Shown piece after piece: positions 1-5,557 of a stretch of 8,799 nucleotides of DNA (positions within the stretch are counted from its first letter, which is position 1; every line of letters starts with the position of its first letter). Below the pieces are notes generated by a model. It worked only from the letters and a program-made list of their open reading frames with translations, was not told where the DNA came from and did not search any database. The stretch is taken from NCBI GenBank assembly GCA_947630315.1, contig CANRHA010000063.1:1-8799 (forward strand). The letters run 5' to 3'. The translations under genes were made by a program, and so were the position numbers. Source of the stretch: an uncultured Clostridia bacterium (GTDB lineage: Bacteria; Bacillota; Clostridia; Oscillospirales; Ruminococcaceae).

Positions 1-68
1 GACCTGACCAGCCTGGTGACCGCCGCCGAGCCGGTTATTTCAACATAAACATCAAACAGCTTTTCCAT
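1..68 (-). CDS. 5' end of an unidentified gene, truncated by the window edge
   Basis: An ATG at 66-68 (minus strand) opens a frame that stays open to the window edge. It is preceded by a good ribosome binding site (GGGGAGG about 5 nt upstream, read from about 74-80). The 22 visible residues begin MEKLFDVYVEITGSAAV. They show no signal peptide and are too few to assign a family. The gene starts 17 nt after the mannanase stop codon on the same strand, so it is probably the next gene of the esterase-mannanase operon. The start call rests on the RBS and the spacing. The function is not known. Confidence 0.6.
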   Translation of the reverse strand, partial: MEKLFDVYVEITGSAAVTRLVR

Positions 69-85
69 GGCCGCCTCCCCTGCCG

Positions 86-1642
86 TTAAAACTTCGGCAG
101 CTCGTCTCGGGTGATTATGACCTCGCTGTTGTAAACCTTTTTCATCATCTCGAGGTCGGTGTATTCGTCCGAGAGCGCCGTGCTCCCGTTCTTGACTATG
201 TAATCCCAGTTCCATACCGCAAACCAGAGCCAGTATGCGTTATCCCTTACTATCAGGTCCGGGTCGGGCATAGTCGCGCATTCGCTCATCGTCACCATCT
301 TGTCGCCGTCGGACCAACCGTTCATATCCGCCAGAACCGAGGGCGAAACGCCGTAATCGCGCTTGTCGCTGTATATGTCGGTCGCGGCGATGTCGCAGTA
401 TTCGTCGCCGGGGTACCAATCCTCGTCCTGAGCGTTCCACACCCAGATGAGGTTGTCAAGCTGATGGTAATCGGTCATTCTCTCGTACATCAGCTTCCAG
501 AGCCATTTATACGCTTCCGGGCCCGAAGCTCCCCACCAGAACCAGCCTCCTGAAGCCTCGTGAAGCGGCCGCCAGAGCACCGTTACATTGTTTCTCTCAA
601 GCTTTGCAAGATGCTGCGAAATGCTGTCTATATCGCTTACGAGCTTGTAGGTCTCAAGGCTTAATTTGTTGCTGTTATAAAGCGCCCTTATGTCCTTTAG
701 ATCCATATGCGCAACGTCGGTGTCCGTTACCGCCTTCGAGAGCTTGAAGGTGGTTTTGTCGGTATAAAAATCGCTTCCGCCGCAGGGCGCATACCAGTGC
801 CAATCGTATACGACAAGCCCGCCCGCCTTGCTCCAGCTTATCGCAAGATCGTAGTCCTTTGCGGGGCGGTCGTTGTTATATGGATAGCTCGGGCTGTCAA
901 AGATAAAGTCAAAAGTCCTGACCGCAGGATATTTTCCAAGCCCCTTATAGAGGGCGTCGGTCTCGGTGTTGCGGCCGTAGTCGGTACATTGTCCTGCAAG
1001 TGTCCTCTTGCCGTATATCGCCCTTAGGTATTGGTAGATGTTCTGAGTTTTGAGGTTGGCGTACTTGTTCGAGAGGGTCTCGCTCATGCCGCTGTAAATG
1101 CTGTCGTCAATGGATTCGCCGTTTTCTATCTCGATATAATCCACCGAGAACCAGCTCCAGCCGGAGCCGAGCGTTATTATATTCCTGCCCTTTTCAAGGA
1201 ATATCCCGTCGATCTCGGTCTCTACCCAATCCCCGTCTTCCGAGTATATAGTAAAAGCCTTCTTTCCGTTAAACAGGAAATCGTTCTCCTTGTGGCTTCC
1301 GGCACAGTGCCTTACCGTGACCTTGTAAAACTGATCAGACGGCAGGGTTATAACTATCTTGAAGCCCTTGTTGTCGGTAATGTCAACATAGCCCTTGCCG
1401 CTGTAGCCGGACTTGCTCTTTTTCACGGCGACGCCGGTTCCGTGGTTCTTGCCCTTTTCGGCCTCTATCTTTGCATGGTAATCCGTTTCCTCTATTCCGT
1501 CATAGCTGAGCTTTTCAAACTTATAGCTCTCCGCGGGGGTTATGTCTTTAGGATCAACTATCTTTCTCGTCTGTCTTACCCCGCTGCCGGTCATAAGTAT
1601 AACGGAAGCGGCAACAAGCGCAACAAGTCTTTTTATCATCAC
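86..1642 (-). CDS. Secreted CBM35-GH26 beta-mannanase
   Basis: This is an endo-beta-1,4-mannanase-type glycoside hydrolase that would cleave the backbone of mannans or gluco/galactomannans outside the cell. Residues 1-20 form a Sec signal peptide without a lipobox cysteine. Residues ~55-175 look like a CBM35 (IEAEKG at 59-64, GYSGKGYVD at 80-87, WFSVDYIEIE near 164-173), a beta-sandwich module that binds carbohydrate. Residues ~195-510 are the GH26 (beta/alpha)8 catalytic domain. WRPLHEASGGWFWWG (358-371) supplies the acid/base E362, and MSECAT (452-457) the nucleophile E454, as is usual in clan GH-A. VYDWHWYAP (278-286) is the substrate-cleft strand. At 518 aa it is full length for CBM35-GH26. 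The start may be GTG at 1642 or ATG at 1639; both are served by AAGGAGG at 1649-1655. That RBS overlaps the upstream esterase stop codon, so translation of the two is probably coupled. The family call is firm; the exact mannan substrate is inferred. Confidence 0.93.
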   Translation of the reverse strand: MMIKRLVALVAASVILMTGSGVRQTRKIVDPKDITPAESYKFEKLSYDGIEETDYHAKIEAEKGKNHGTGVAVKKSKSGYSGKGYVDITDNKGFKIVITLPSDQFYKVTVRHCAGSHKENDFLFNGKKAFTIYSEDGDWVETEIDGIFLEKGRNIITLGSGWSWFSVDYIEIENGESIDDSIYSGMSETLSNKYANLKTQNIYQYLRAIYGKRTLAGQCTDYGRNTETDALYKGLGKYPAVRTFDFIFDSPSYPYNNDRPAKDYDLAISWSKAGGLVVYDWHWYAPCGGSDFYTDKTTFKLSKAVTDTDVAHMDLKDIRALYNSNKLSLETYKLVSDIDSISQHLAKLERNNVTVLWRPLHEASGGWFWWGASGPEAYKWLWKLMYERMTDYHQLDNLIWVWNAQDEDWYPGDEYCDIAATDIYSDKRDYGVSPSVLADMNGWSDGDKMVTMSECATMPDPDLIVRDNAYWLWFAVWNWDYIVKNGSTALSDEYTDLEMMKKVYNSEVIITRDELPKF

Positions 1643-1648
1643 AAATCC

Positions 1649-1655
1649 CCTCCTT
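1649..1655 (-). promoter_or_regulatory. Ribosome binding site of the mannanase overlapping the esterase stop codon
   Basis: AAGGAGG on the minus strand shares two bases with the TAA stop of the esterase (1654-1656). It lies 6 nt from the GTG at 1642 and 9 nt from the ATG at 1639. The overlap indicates that the two genes share one mRNA and that translation is probably coupled. It does not decide between the two start codons. Confidence 0.8.
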
Positions 1656-2931
1656 ATTTTACCGCTTCCCTGATCGCCTTTGCCGCCGCCTCGCCCATCG
1701 CCCTATGGCCCTGAACGCTCGGGTGAAGTCCGTCGCCCGAGTCAAATTCCGCTTTGAGCTTTGTCGGGTCGTCGGGGTCGCATACCGCCGAGGCAAAATC
1801 TATATAGCCGTCAAAACCGCTCTCCTCGCTCATCATCCAGCTGTTTATCTTCGAGCGTATGTCCTCGTGAAGCTCAGAGGCCCACCACTCGTTGTTGCCG
1901 AACGGAGTTACGGTTCCGGCGTAAATTTTTATTCCCCGCTCGTGGCAGGCGTTTATCATCGCCGTGTACTCGGCTATCATGTCCTCTGAGGTGTCGGTCT
2001 GCGCGCCGGGAATGTCGTTTGTTCCTATTAAAATTATGACCTCTCTTACGCCCGGTATCTCGACTGCGTCTCGAATAAATCTCTCCTTTGCCGGAAGCCC
2101 CGAGCCGCCCCAGATCGCGTTTCCGCCGATCCCGGTATTTACAACCGAAATGTGAGACGTCGCGGGGTCGGCCTGAAGGCTCTGAGCCAAAATATCCGGC
2201 CAGGCGTCAAAGCCGTTGAAGGTAGATATAGAGCCGTCGGTTATCGAATCGCCGAAACACACGAGCGTCTCGGTGCCCTCGCTGTAGCCGTCTGCGCGGC
2301 AGAACGAGAAGTAGCTCCACATCCACTCGGTTGGGTTGAAATTCTCCGAAACGTGATCTCCCTCGACTACCCAGCTGCCGCAATCCGCCTCCTGATGGCA
2401 GGCGGGCGTGCTTGGAACAAGCCCGAACTTTGCCGTTACGGCGAGAAATTCAAGCGCGGAAAATTCAAAGTCTATCTCGTCCGACGTGACCGTCTCCCCT
2501 GCCGGCACCGTAACGCCCTCCTCGCCGCCGAATGTGACAACGGTATCGGTGTCGGTATCTATATTCGGCTCGCCGGGCTTCAGAAGCTTTGCGACGTGGA
2601 CCGATTCTATGACCATGTCGTCCGGCGGGGCGTCAAGCGTGCTTGAATATTCGTTCGAGAAGGTAAGGCGTATCTTGCTGCCTCCCGCCGAAGCCTGAAA
2701 CTGTTGGCGGCAGGTAGAGCCTGTAAGATGAGGGTTTTTGGGCAGGACTTCTACCTGTGAGGGCTGAGTCGCCGCGGCAAATATACAGCTCCAGCCATCA
2801 GAGGGCTGAGGCTCAACCTTTTCCACCGAAGGTTCGGCGGTCTGAGACGGCGCGGCGCCGGTATCTCCGCAGGCGGCGAAGCTTAGGCAGAGAGAAAACC
2901 CTAACGCAAGGGTCAGCATTTTTTTGAGCAT
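1654..2931 (-). CDS. Lipoprotein SGNH/GDSL hydrolase, probable polysaccharide acetyl esterase (XynE-like)
   Basis: This is a serine esterase of the SGNH fold, likely removing acetyl groups from a plant polysaccharide at the cell surface. The signal peptide ends in a lipobox, LSFAAC, with the lipidated cysteine at C21. A low-complexity linker (~22-45) and an N-terminal beta-rich domain (~46-215) follow. The SGNH catalytic domain starts near 220. Block I is CFGDSITDG with nucleophile S229, block II is NTGIGGN (265-271), block III is GTND (303-306), and block V is DGLHPS with D400 and H403. All four blocks are intact. The N-terminal accessory domain plus SGNH layout matches XynE-like esterases. 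The start ATG at 2929-2931 has AGGAGG at 2940-2945, 8 nt away. The gene lies 11 nt upstream of the mannanase on the same strand, which suggests that deacetylation helps the mannanase. SGNH membership is certain from the motifs; the acetyl-mannan substrate is inferred from the neighbour. Confidence 0.9.
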   Translation of the reverse strand: MLKKMLTLALGFSLCLSFAACGDTGAAPSQTAEPSVEKVEPQPSDGWSCIFAAATQPSQVEVLPKNPHLTGSTCRQQFQASAGGSKIRLTFSNEYSSTLDAPPDDMVIESVHVAKLLKPGEPNIDTDTDTVVTFGGEEGVTVPAGETVTSDEIDFEFSALEFLAVTAKFGLVPSTPACHQEADCGSWVVEGDHVSENFNPTEWMWSYFSFCRADGYSEGTETLVCFGDSITDGSISTFNGFDAWPDILAQSLQADPATSHISVVNTGIGGNAIWGGSGLPAKERFIRDAVEIPGVREVIILIGTNDIPGAQTDTSEDMIAEYTAMINACHERGIKIYAGTVTPFGNNEWWASELHEDIRSKINSWMMSEESGFDGYIDFASAVCDPDDPTKLKAEFDSGDGLHPSVQGHRAMGEAAAKAIREAVK

Positions 2932-2967
2932 GGTCGGTACCTCCTGAAAATATATTTCGTCAAAAAT

Positions 2968-2997
2968 ATCTTATCATTTATTATAATTATCTGTCAA
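2968..2997 (-). promoter_or_regulatory. Probable promoter for the esterase-mannanase operon
   Basis: On the minus strand TTGACA (2992-2997) is followed after 18 bp by TAAGAT (2968-2973). This gives a leader of about 30 nt to the esterase ATG at 2931. The -35 box lies inside the last codons of araC, and the spacer is very A+T rich. The -35 is perfect, while the -10 is imperfect (4 of 6) and the spacer is 1 bp long. That would suit a promoter needing an activator such as the adjacent AraC protein. No AraC operator repeat could be defined by eye. Confidence 0.5.
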
Positions 2998-3844
2998 TGT
3001 TAAAAAATGAACGTTGGGCGGCCCTGCGGTATTCGAGCGCGGAACAGTTTTCGGTCTTTTTGAACACCGCGCAGAAGTAGGAAGACTCGGAAAATCCTAC
3101 CGCCCGGGCGACCTCGGCTATAGGCATATCCGTCTCGGTCAGAAGCCTTTTTGCCTCGCGTATTCGGACGCGGTTTATGTATTCTTTCGGCCTTACGTTC
3201 ATCGTCTCACGGAATATCCGGCAAAAATGCTGATGAGAAACCCCGGCCATATCGGATAGCACCGAAAGCGAAAAATCCTCGCTGTAGTGTTCCTCGATGT
3301 ACCTTAAAGCGCCGGTCAGAAGCTCGGAACGCCCGATCTTTGAACGGCTGAGGCCCATGTCGGTCCGGCGGTAAAATTCAAGAACAAACTGATACACCAG
3401 CCCCGAACAGATCATATCTCCGCAGAGACGATCGTTCGTGACGCTGCGGTACATCTGCCAAAAAAGCGACGCAAACACCCCGGCGTCGCTGAGTTTTATC
3501 ACCGTCGGCCTGGTCATTCCGAGCAGGCTGAGGATATGTATGACCGCGTAGCCGTCGAAGGTCACGAACTTGACCTTCCAGTTTTTCGACACCGCGCGGT
3601 ACTCATGAGGGTAGTTTGCCGGCAGAAAAATGCAGTCTCCGGCGGCGGCTTTAAAGCTCATGTTGTCGTAGCCGATGACGCCCTCTCCGTCCTCAGAAAG
3701 TATGATCTGGTGCCAATGGTAGCCGGTCGGCCGCGAGATCGGCTGCTGCCAATCCGTTCCGCCTATCCCGGTCAGGTGTATCGGAAGCTTTCTCGCCTCA
3801 AGGTTATACGGGTAAATTACGTTGTTGAGTATAATTGCGCTCAC
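2987..3844 (-). CDS. AraC-family transcriptional regulator with N-terminal cupin domain
   Basis: This is a DNA-binding regulator, probably of the adjacent esterase-mannanase genes in response to a sugar or oligosaccharide. Residues ~10-100 form a cupin-like sensor domain (YHWHQIILSEDGEGVI at 42-57, then GDCIFLPANYPHEY at 69-82). The C-terminal ~100 residues are the double helix-turn-helix AraC domain: first HTH at LSVLSDMAGVSHQHFCRIF (193-211), second at IAEVARAVGFSESSYFCAVF (242-261). KEYINRVRIREAKRLL (220-235) is the linker helix typical of the family. At 285 aa it is full length. The start is GTG at 3842-3844. No ATG start exists in frame before residue 62, and no spaced Shine-Dalgarno is present; the G-run directly abuts the GTG. 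The stop is 55 nt upstream of the esterase, same strand. The family call is firm; the ligand is unknown. Confidence 0.92.
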   Translation of the reverse strand: MSAIILNNVIYPYNLEARKLPIHLTGIGGTDWQQPISRPTGYHWHQIILSEDGEGVIGYDNMSFKAAAGDCIFLPANYPHEYRAVSKNWKVKFVTFDGYAVIHILSLLGMTRPTVIKLSDAGVFASLFWQMYRSVTNDRLCGDMICSGLVYQFVLEFYRRTDMGLSRSKIGRSELLTGALRYIEEHYSEDFSLSVLSDMAGVSHQHFCRIFRETMNVRPKEYINRVRIREAKRLLTETDMPIAEVARAVGFSESSYFCAVFKKTENCSALEYRRAAQRSFFNIDR

Positions 3845-3855
3845 CCCCTGGTTTA

Positions 3856-3884
3856 AGTATAGCCAAGGGAGGAGCGCGTGTCAA
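3856..3884 (-). promoter_or_regulatory. Consensus promoter of the araC-type gene, implying a near-leaderless mRNA
   Basis: On the minus strand TTGACA (3879-3884) and TATACT (3856-3861) are separated by exactly 17 bp. Only 11 nt separate the -10 box from the GTG start at 3844. A normal start about 7 nt after the -10 would leave an untranslated leader of roughly 4-6 nt, with no room for a spaced ribosome binding site. Confidence 0.85.
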
Positions 3885-3973
3885 TGGAAATTATAAAATT
3901 TTAAAGGGTTTGAGGTTCAAAAAATTATATTTTGGGGGAAAATTTATATGGGGTGCGTTGTAATAGAGCGGTA
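3885..3973. other. A+T-rich spacer without gene
   Basis: This stretch lies between the araC promoter and the repeat island. It is strongly A+T rich in its first 70 bases, including AAAATTTT and several A-runs, in contrast with the G+C-rich neighbours. It could act as an UP element or regulator-binding region for the araC promoter, but no specific site or repeat pair can be defined. No open frame with an RBS is present. Confidence 0.5.
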
Positions 3974-4008
3974 CAGAAGACAGAGGACAGATGGCAGAAA
4001 TCAGAGGC
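3974..4008 (+). repeat. Heptad tract 1: five tandem CAGANNN units
   Basis: Five consecutive 7-bp units, all beginning CAGA, followed by variable triplets that never contain C in their first two bases. The 35-bp tract begins sharply at 3974 and stops at 4008. It is the first of five such tracts in the window. It is followed 12 nt later by GCAAGAGTGACA (4021-4032), a diverged version of the flank found beside tracts 2 and 3. Confidence 0.85.
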
Positions 4009-4029
4009 ACTCTTACCGGGGCAAGAGTG
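4008..4029 (+). repeat. 7-bp stem-loop next to heptad tract 1
   Basis: CACTCTT (4008-4014) pairs perfectly with AAGAGTG (4023-4029) around an 8-nt loop, ACCGGGGC. No T-run follows, so it does not look like an intrinsic terminator. It sits exactly where the tract flank begins. Confidence 0.5.
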
Positions 4030-4058
4030 ACAATGTGCTACTACGCCACGTTGGTGAA

Positions 4059-4067
4059 AAGGTATTC
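4059..4067 (+). repeat. Shared AAGGTATTC marker, copy 1
   Basis: AAGGTATTC occurs here and again at 4474-4482. Each time it lies roughly midway between a CAGANNN tract and a CTANNNN tract, about 50 nt from each here and about 45 nt from each at the second site. This supports a duplicated module of about 160-170 bp. Confidence 0.5.
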
Positions 4068-4109
4068 GCTTACCCCCGTATGTTTGCTTACCCTCAGCAC
4101 CCACATTAG

Positions 4110-4144
4110 CTAACTACTACCAACTATTCTCTAACTACTATACG
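4110..4144 (+). repeat. CTA heptad tract 1: five CTANNNN units
   Basis: Five 7-bp units each begin CTA. The first and fourth are CTAACTA and the third is CTATTCT. The same order (CTAACTA first, CTATTCT third) recurs in the second CTA tract at 4520-4554, with 28 of 35 positions identical. The phase is set by the CTA anchor. Confidence 0.7.
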
Positions 4145-4175
4145 CTCATGCTATTTGAATCACCCCACCCCCTGA

Positions 4176-4197
4176 CCCCTCCCCTCGAGGGGAGGGG
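4176..4197. repeat. 22-bp perfect GC-rich palindrome
   Basis: CCCCTCCCCTC (4176-4186) is followed directly by its reverse complement GAGGGGAGGGG (4187-4197), with no spacer. One strand is all pyrimidine in the left half and all purine in the right. No T-run follows on either side, and no gene ends nearby, so a terminator role is unlikely. Confidence 0.75.
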
Positions 4198-4288
4198 CGC
4201 TGCAAAACTATGAGTTGCTGCGCAGACCAGACTGAGAGGGGTGAACTGGGTCTTGCAGGGTCTCTGCTACTACGCTGGGCACCTGCGT

Positions 4289-4397
4289 TGCCGTCACCCC
4301 GGGCGAAGCCCGCCCCGCGCGGAGCGCGGGGCCAGCGCGCCGCAGGCGCGCTGCGGCGGCCCGCAGGGCCGCCGGGGCTTCGCCCGGGGTAACGGCA
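4289..4397 (+). repeat. Cloverleaf repeat element, copy A
   Basis: A 109-nt structured element. The outer arms 4289-4311 and 4375-4397 are inverted repeats pairing at 22 of 23 positions. They enclose three back-to-back 21-nt hairpins with no unpaired base between them: 4312-4332 (9-bp stem, loop GGA), 4333-4353 (9-bp stem, loop GCA) and 4354-4374 (9-bp stem, loop GCA). All stems are perfect, and every loop is a GNA triloop closed by C-G. The left arm contains GGGCGAAGCCC, itself a 4-bp GAA hairpin. The right arm overlaps the first two bases of heptad tract 2. It lies in the divergent araC/padR intergenic region and has no coding potential that I credit. Confidence 0.9.
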
Positions 4398-4430
4398 GAT
4401 ATCAGAAGTCAGATATCGGAAGTCAGAAGT
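4396..4430 (+). repeat. Heptad tract 2: five CAGANNN units
   Basis: Five 7-bp units, four beginning CAGA and one (4417-4423) CGGA. Units 1 and 3 are CAGATAT; units 2 and 5 are CAGAAGT. The tract directly abuts the right arm of cloverleaf copy A. Twelve nt after it comes GCTTGCGGTACA (4443-4454), which recurs at the same distance beside tract 3. Confidence 0.85.
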
Positions 4431-4442
4431 TCTCCTTTCCGG

Positions 4443-4454
4443 GCTTGCGGTACA
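4443..4454 (+). repeat. Conserved tract flank GCTTGCGGTACA, copy 1
   Basis: This 12-mer lies exactly 12 nt beyond heptad tract 2. The identical 12-mer occurs on the minus strand at 8393-8404, exactly 12 nt beyond tract 3. Same sequence, same relative orientation and same spacing mean that the heptad tract and its flank travel as one unit. Confidence 0.75.
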
Positions 4455-4473
4455 TTCTGCACTCATGGGAACC

Positions 4474-4482
4474 AAGGTATTC
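4474..4482 (+). repeat. Shared AAGGTATTC marker, copy 2
   Basis: Second occurrence of the 9-mer found at 4059-4067, again between a CAGANNN tract and a CTANNNN tract. See the copy at 4059-4067 for the spacing comparison. Confidence 0.5.
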
Positions 4483-4519
4483 ACTCCCCATATTATCCCC
4501 GCCCCCGGAACCTCATCAA

Positions 4520-4554
4520 CTAACTACTAATAACTATTCTCTAACCACTACCTC
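4520..4554 (+). repeat. CTA heptad tract 2: five CTANNNN units
   Basis: Five 7-bp units each begin CTA: CTAACTA is first, CTATTCT is third and CTAACCA is fourth. It matches CTA tract 1 at 28 of 35 positions, diverging mainly in the last unit. It lies about 40 nt upstream of the padR promoter. Confidence 0.65.
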
Positions 4555-4594
4555 CCACCCATTTTCACCCCCAAAAAATTTTTTGTTTTCCCCC

Positions 4595-4623
4595 TTGACA
4601 AATGCAATACTTCGTGATATGAT
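4595..4623 (+). promoter_or_regulatory. Consensus promoter of the padR operon with possible PadR operator
   Basis: TTGACA (4595-4600) and TATGAT (4618-4623) are separated by 17 bp. Transcription should start near 4630, leaving a leader of about 17 nt that holds AGGAGG (4636-4641), 6 nt before the ATG at 4648. An inverted pair ATAC (4607-4610) / GTAT (4624-4627) spans the -10 box and is a candidate site for PadR autorepression. The promoter is convincing; the operator is only a guess. Confidence 0.85.
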
Positions 4624-4647
4624 GTATACCATGTTAGGAGGCATTCT

Positions 4648-4965
4648 ATGGATATTCAGTTGAAGCGCGGGCTGTTGGACGTTTGCGTGCTGGCGGCAAT
4701 AAAGGACGAGGACTCCTACGGCTATCGCATAATAAAGGACATGAAGCCCTATATTTCGCTGTCCGAATCGACTTTATATACCATCCTGAAGCGCCTCGAG
4801 ACGGCCGGTATGCTGACCGTCCGCAGCGCAGAACACGACGGACGGCTCAGAAAATATTACCATATCACCGACTTGGGGCTTCGTCGCATCGAGGAATTTA
4901 AAGAGGATTGGAAGGAAATTCTTTCCATCTACCGTTTTGTTGTCAAGGAGGAAGAAAATGAGTAA
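4648..4965 (+). CDS. PadR-family transcriptional repressor
   Basis: A small winged-helix repressor, 105 aa, the usual size of the short PadR subfamily that has a single C-terminal helix for dimerisation. QLKRGLLDVCVLAAI (4-18) and DSYGYRI (22-28) are the typical first helices. SESTLYTILKRLETAGML (39-56) is the recognition helix region, and GRLRKYYHITDLG (65-77) is the wing. The C-terminal amphipathic helix spans ~79-103. AGGAGG lies 6 nt before the ATG. Its last 8 bases overlap the start of the DUF1700 gene (4958-4965). PadR genes are commonly followed by DUF1700 and DUF4097 genes in Clostridia, and it probably autoregulates this operon. The ligand is unknown. Confidence 0.95.
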   Translation: MDIQLKRGLLDVCVLAAIKDEDSYGYRIIKDMKPYISLSESTLYTILKRLETAGMLTVRSAEHDGRLRKYYHITDLGLRRIEEFKEDWKEILSIYRFVVKEEENE

Positions 4966-5557
4966 ACAGGAATTTTTGGATCGGCTTCGGCGGGGGCTTA
5001 ACGGCCTGCCGCAGGAGGACATTGAGGAGAGGCTGAACTTTTACGGCGAGATGATCGACGACCGAATGGAGGAGGGCCTTTCGGAGGACGAGGCGGTCGC
5101 CGAAATAGGTAACGTTTGGGAGATAATTTCGCAGATACTTGCGGAAACCCCGCTCACAAAGATCGTAAAAGAAAAAATCAGGCCGAAAAGCCCGGTAAAG
5201 CCGTGGGTGATCCTGCTTCTGATCCTCGGTTTTCCTCTGTGGTTCCCGCTTCTTATCGCCGTCATCGCGATAGTTTTGGTGTTATATATCGTCATCTGGT
5301 CGGCGGTGATCGTGCTCTGGGCGATCTTTGTTTCGCTTGTTGCCGTGGCGCTCGGCGGGGTCGTTTCGGCGGCGTATAATTTGGCGATCGGCAGGGCGCT
5401 CTCCGCTTTGTCGGTGCTCGCGATCGGAATTTTGTGCGCCGGATCGGCTATACTTATTTTTTTTGCAAGTCTCGCGGCGGTCAAGGGAGTTATTTGGTTG
5501 ACAAAAAAAGCCGCTGTCGGACTTAAGCATATGCTTGTCGGAAAGGAGAGGGTATGA
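4958..5557 (+). CDS. DUF1700 (HAAS-domain) integral membrane protein
   Basis: A 199-aa protein. The N-terminal ~65 residues form the cytoplasmic helical HAAS/DUF1700 domain (QEFLDRLRRGLNGLPQEDIEERLNFY region, then EGLSEDEAVAEIGN at 39-52). This is followed by a positively charged stretch and hydrophobic membrane segments at ~83-102, ~103-135 and ~150-180, ending in a basic tail. The family is thought to interact with PadR partners and to respond to membrane or envelope state; its biochemical role is not established. The ATG at 4958 was chosen because AAGGAGG (4945-4951) precedes it by 6 nt and it overlaps the padR stop. An upstream in-frame TTG at 4937 precedes that RBS and is unlikely. Its stop codon overlaps the next gene in ATGA. 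Confidence 0.88.
   Translation: MSKQEFLDRLRRGLNGLPQEDIEERLNFYGEMIDDRMEEGLSEDEAVAEIGNVWEIISQILAETPLTKIVKEKIRPKSPVKPWVILLLILGFPLWFPLLIAVIAIVLVLYIVIWSAVIVLWAIFVSLVAVALGGVVSAAYNLAIGRALSALSVLAIGILCAGSAILIFFASLAAVKGVIWLTKKAAVGLKHMLVGKERV

Noticed and set aside
1031..1714. 227-aa plus-strand open frame
   Set aside because: It is antisense to the mannanase, whose domains and catalytic motifs are unambiguous; no RBS or family match is seen.
4176..4197. Intrinsic terminator at the 22-bp palindrome
   Set aside because: No T-run follows on either strand, and no gene ends nearby; the flanking genes diverge from this region.
4146..4484. 112-aa minus-strand open frame (and overlapping plus-strand frames at 4210-4392 and 4241-4663)
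   Set aside because: They lie across the palindrome and cloverleaf repeats, have low-complexity Pro/Arg/Ala-rich translations, no credible RBS and no family resemblance; a G+C-rich repeat artefact.
3974..4554. CRISPR array
   Set aside because: Units are contiguous 7-mers without spacers, and there are no cas genes or 25-40 bp direct repeats.
4937..4957. Upstream TTG start for the DUF1700 gene
   Set aside because: It lies before the AAGGAGG at 4945-4951; the ATG at 4958 has the correct spacing and the usual overlap with padR.
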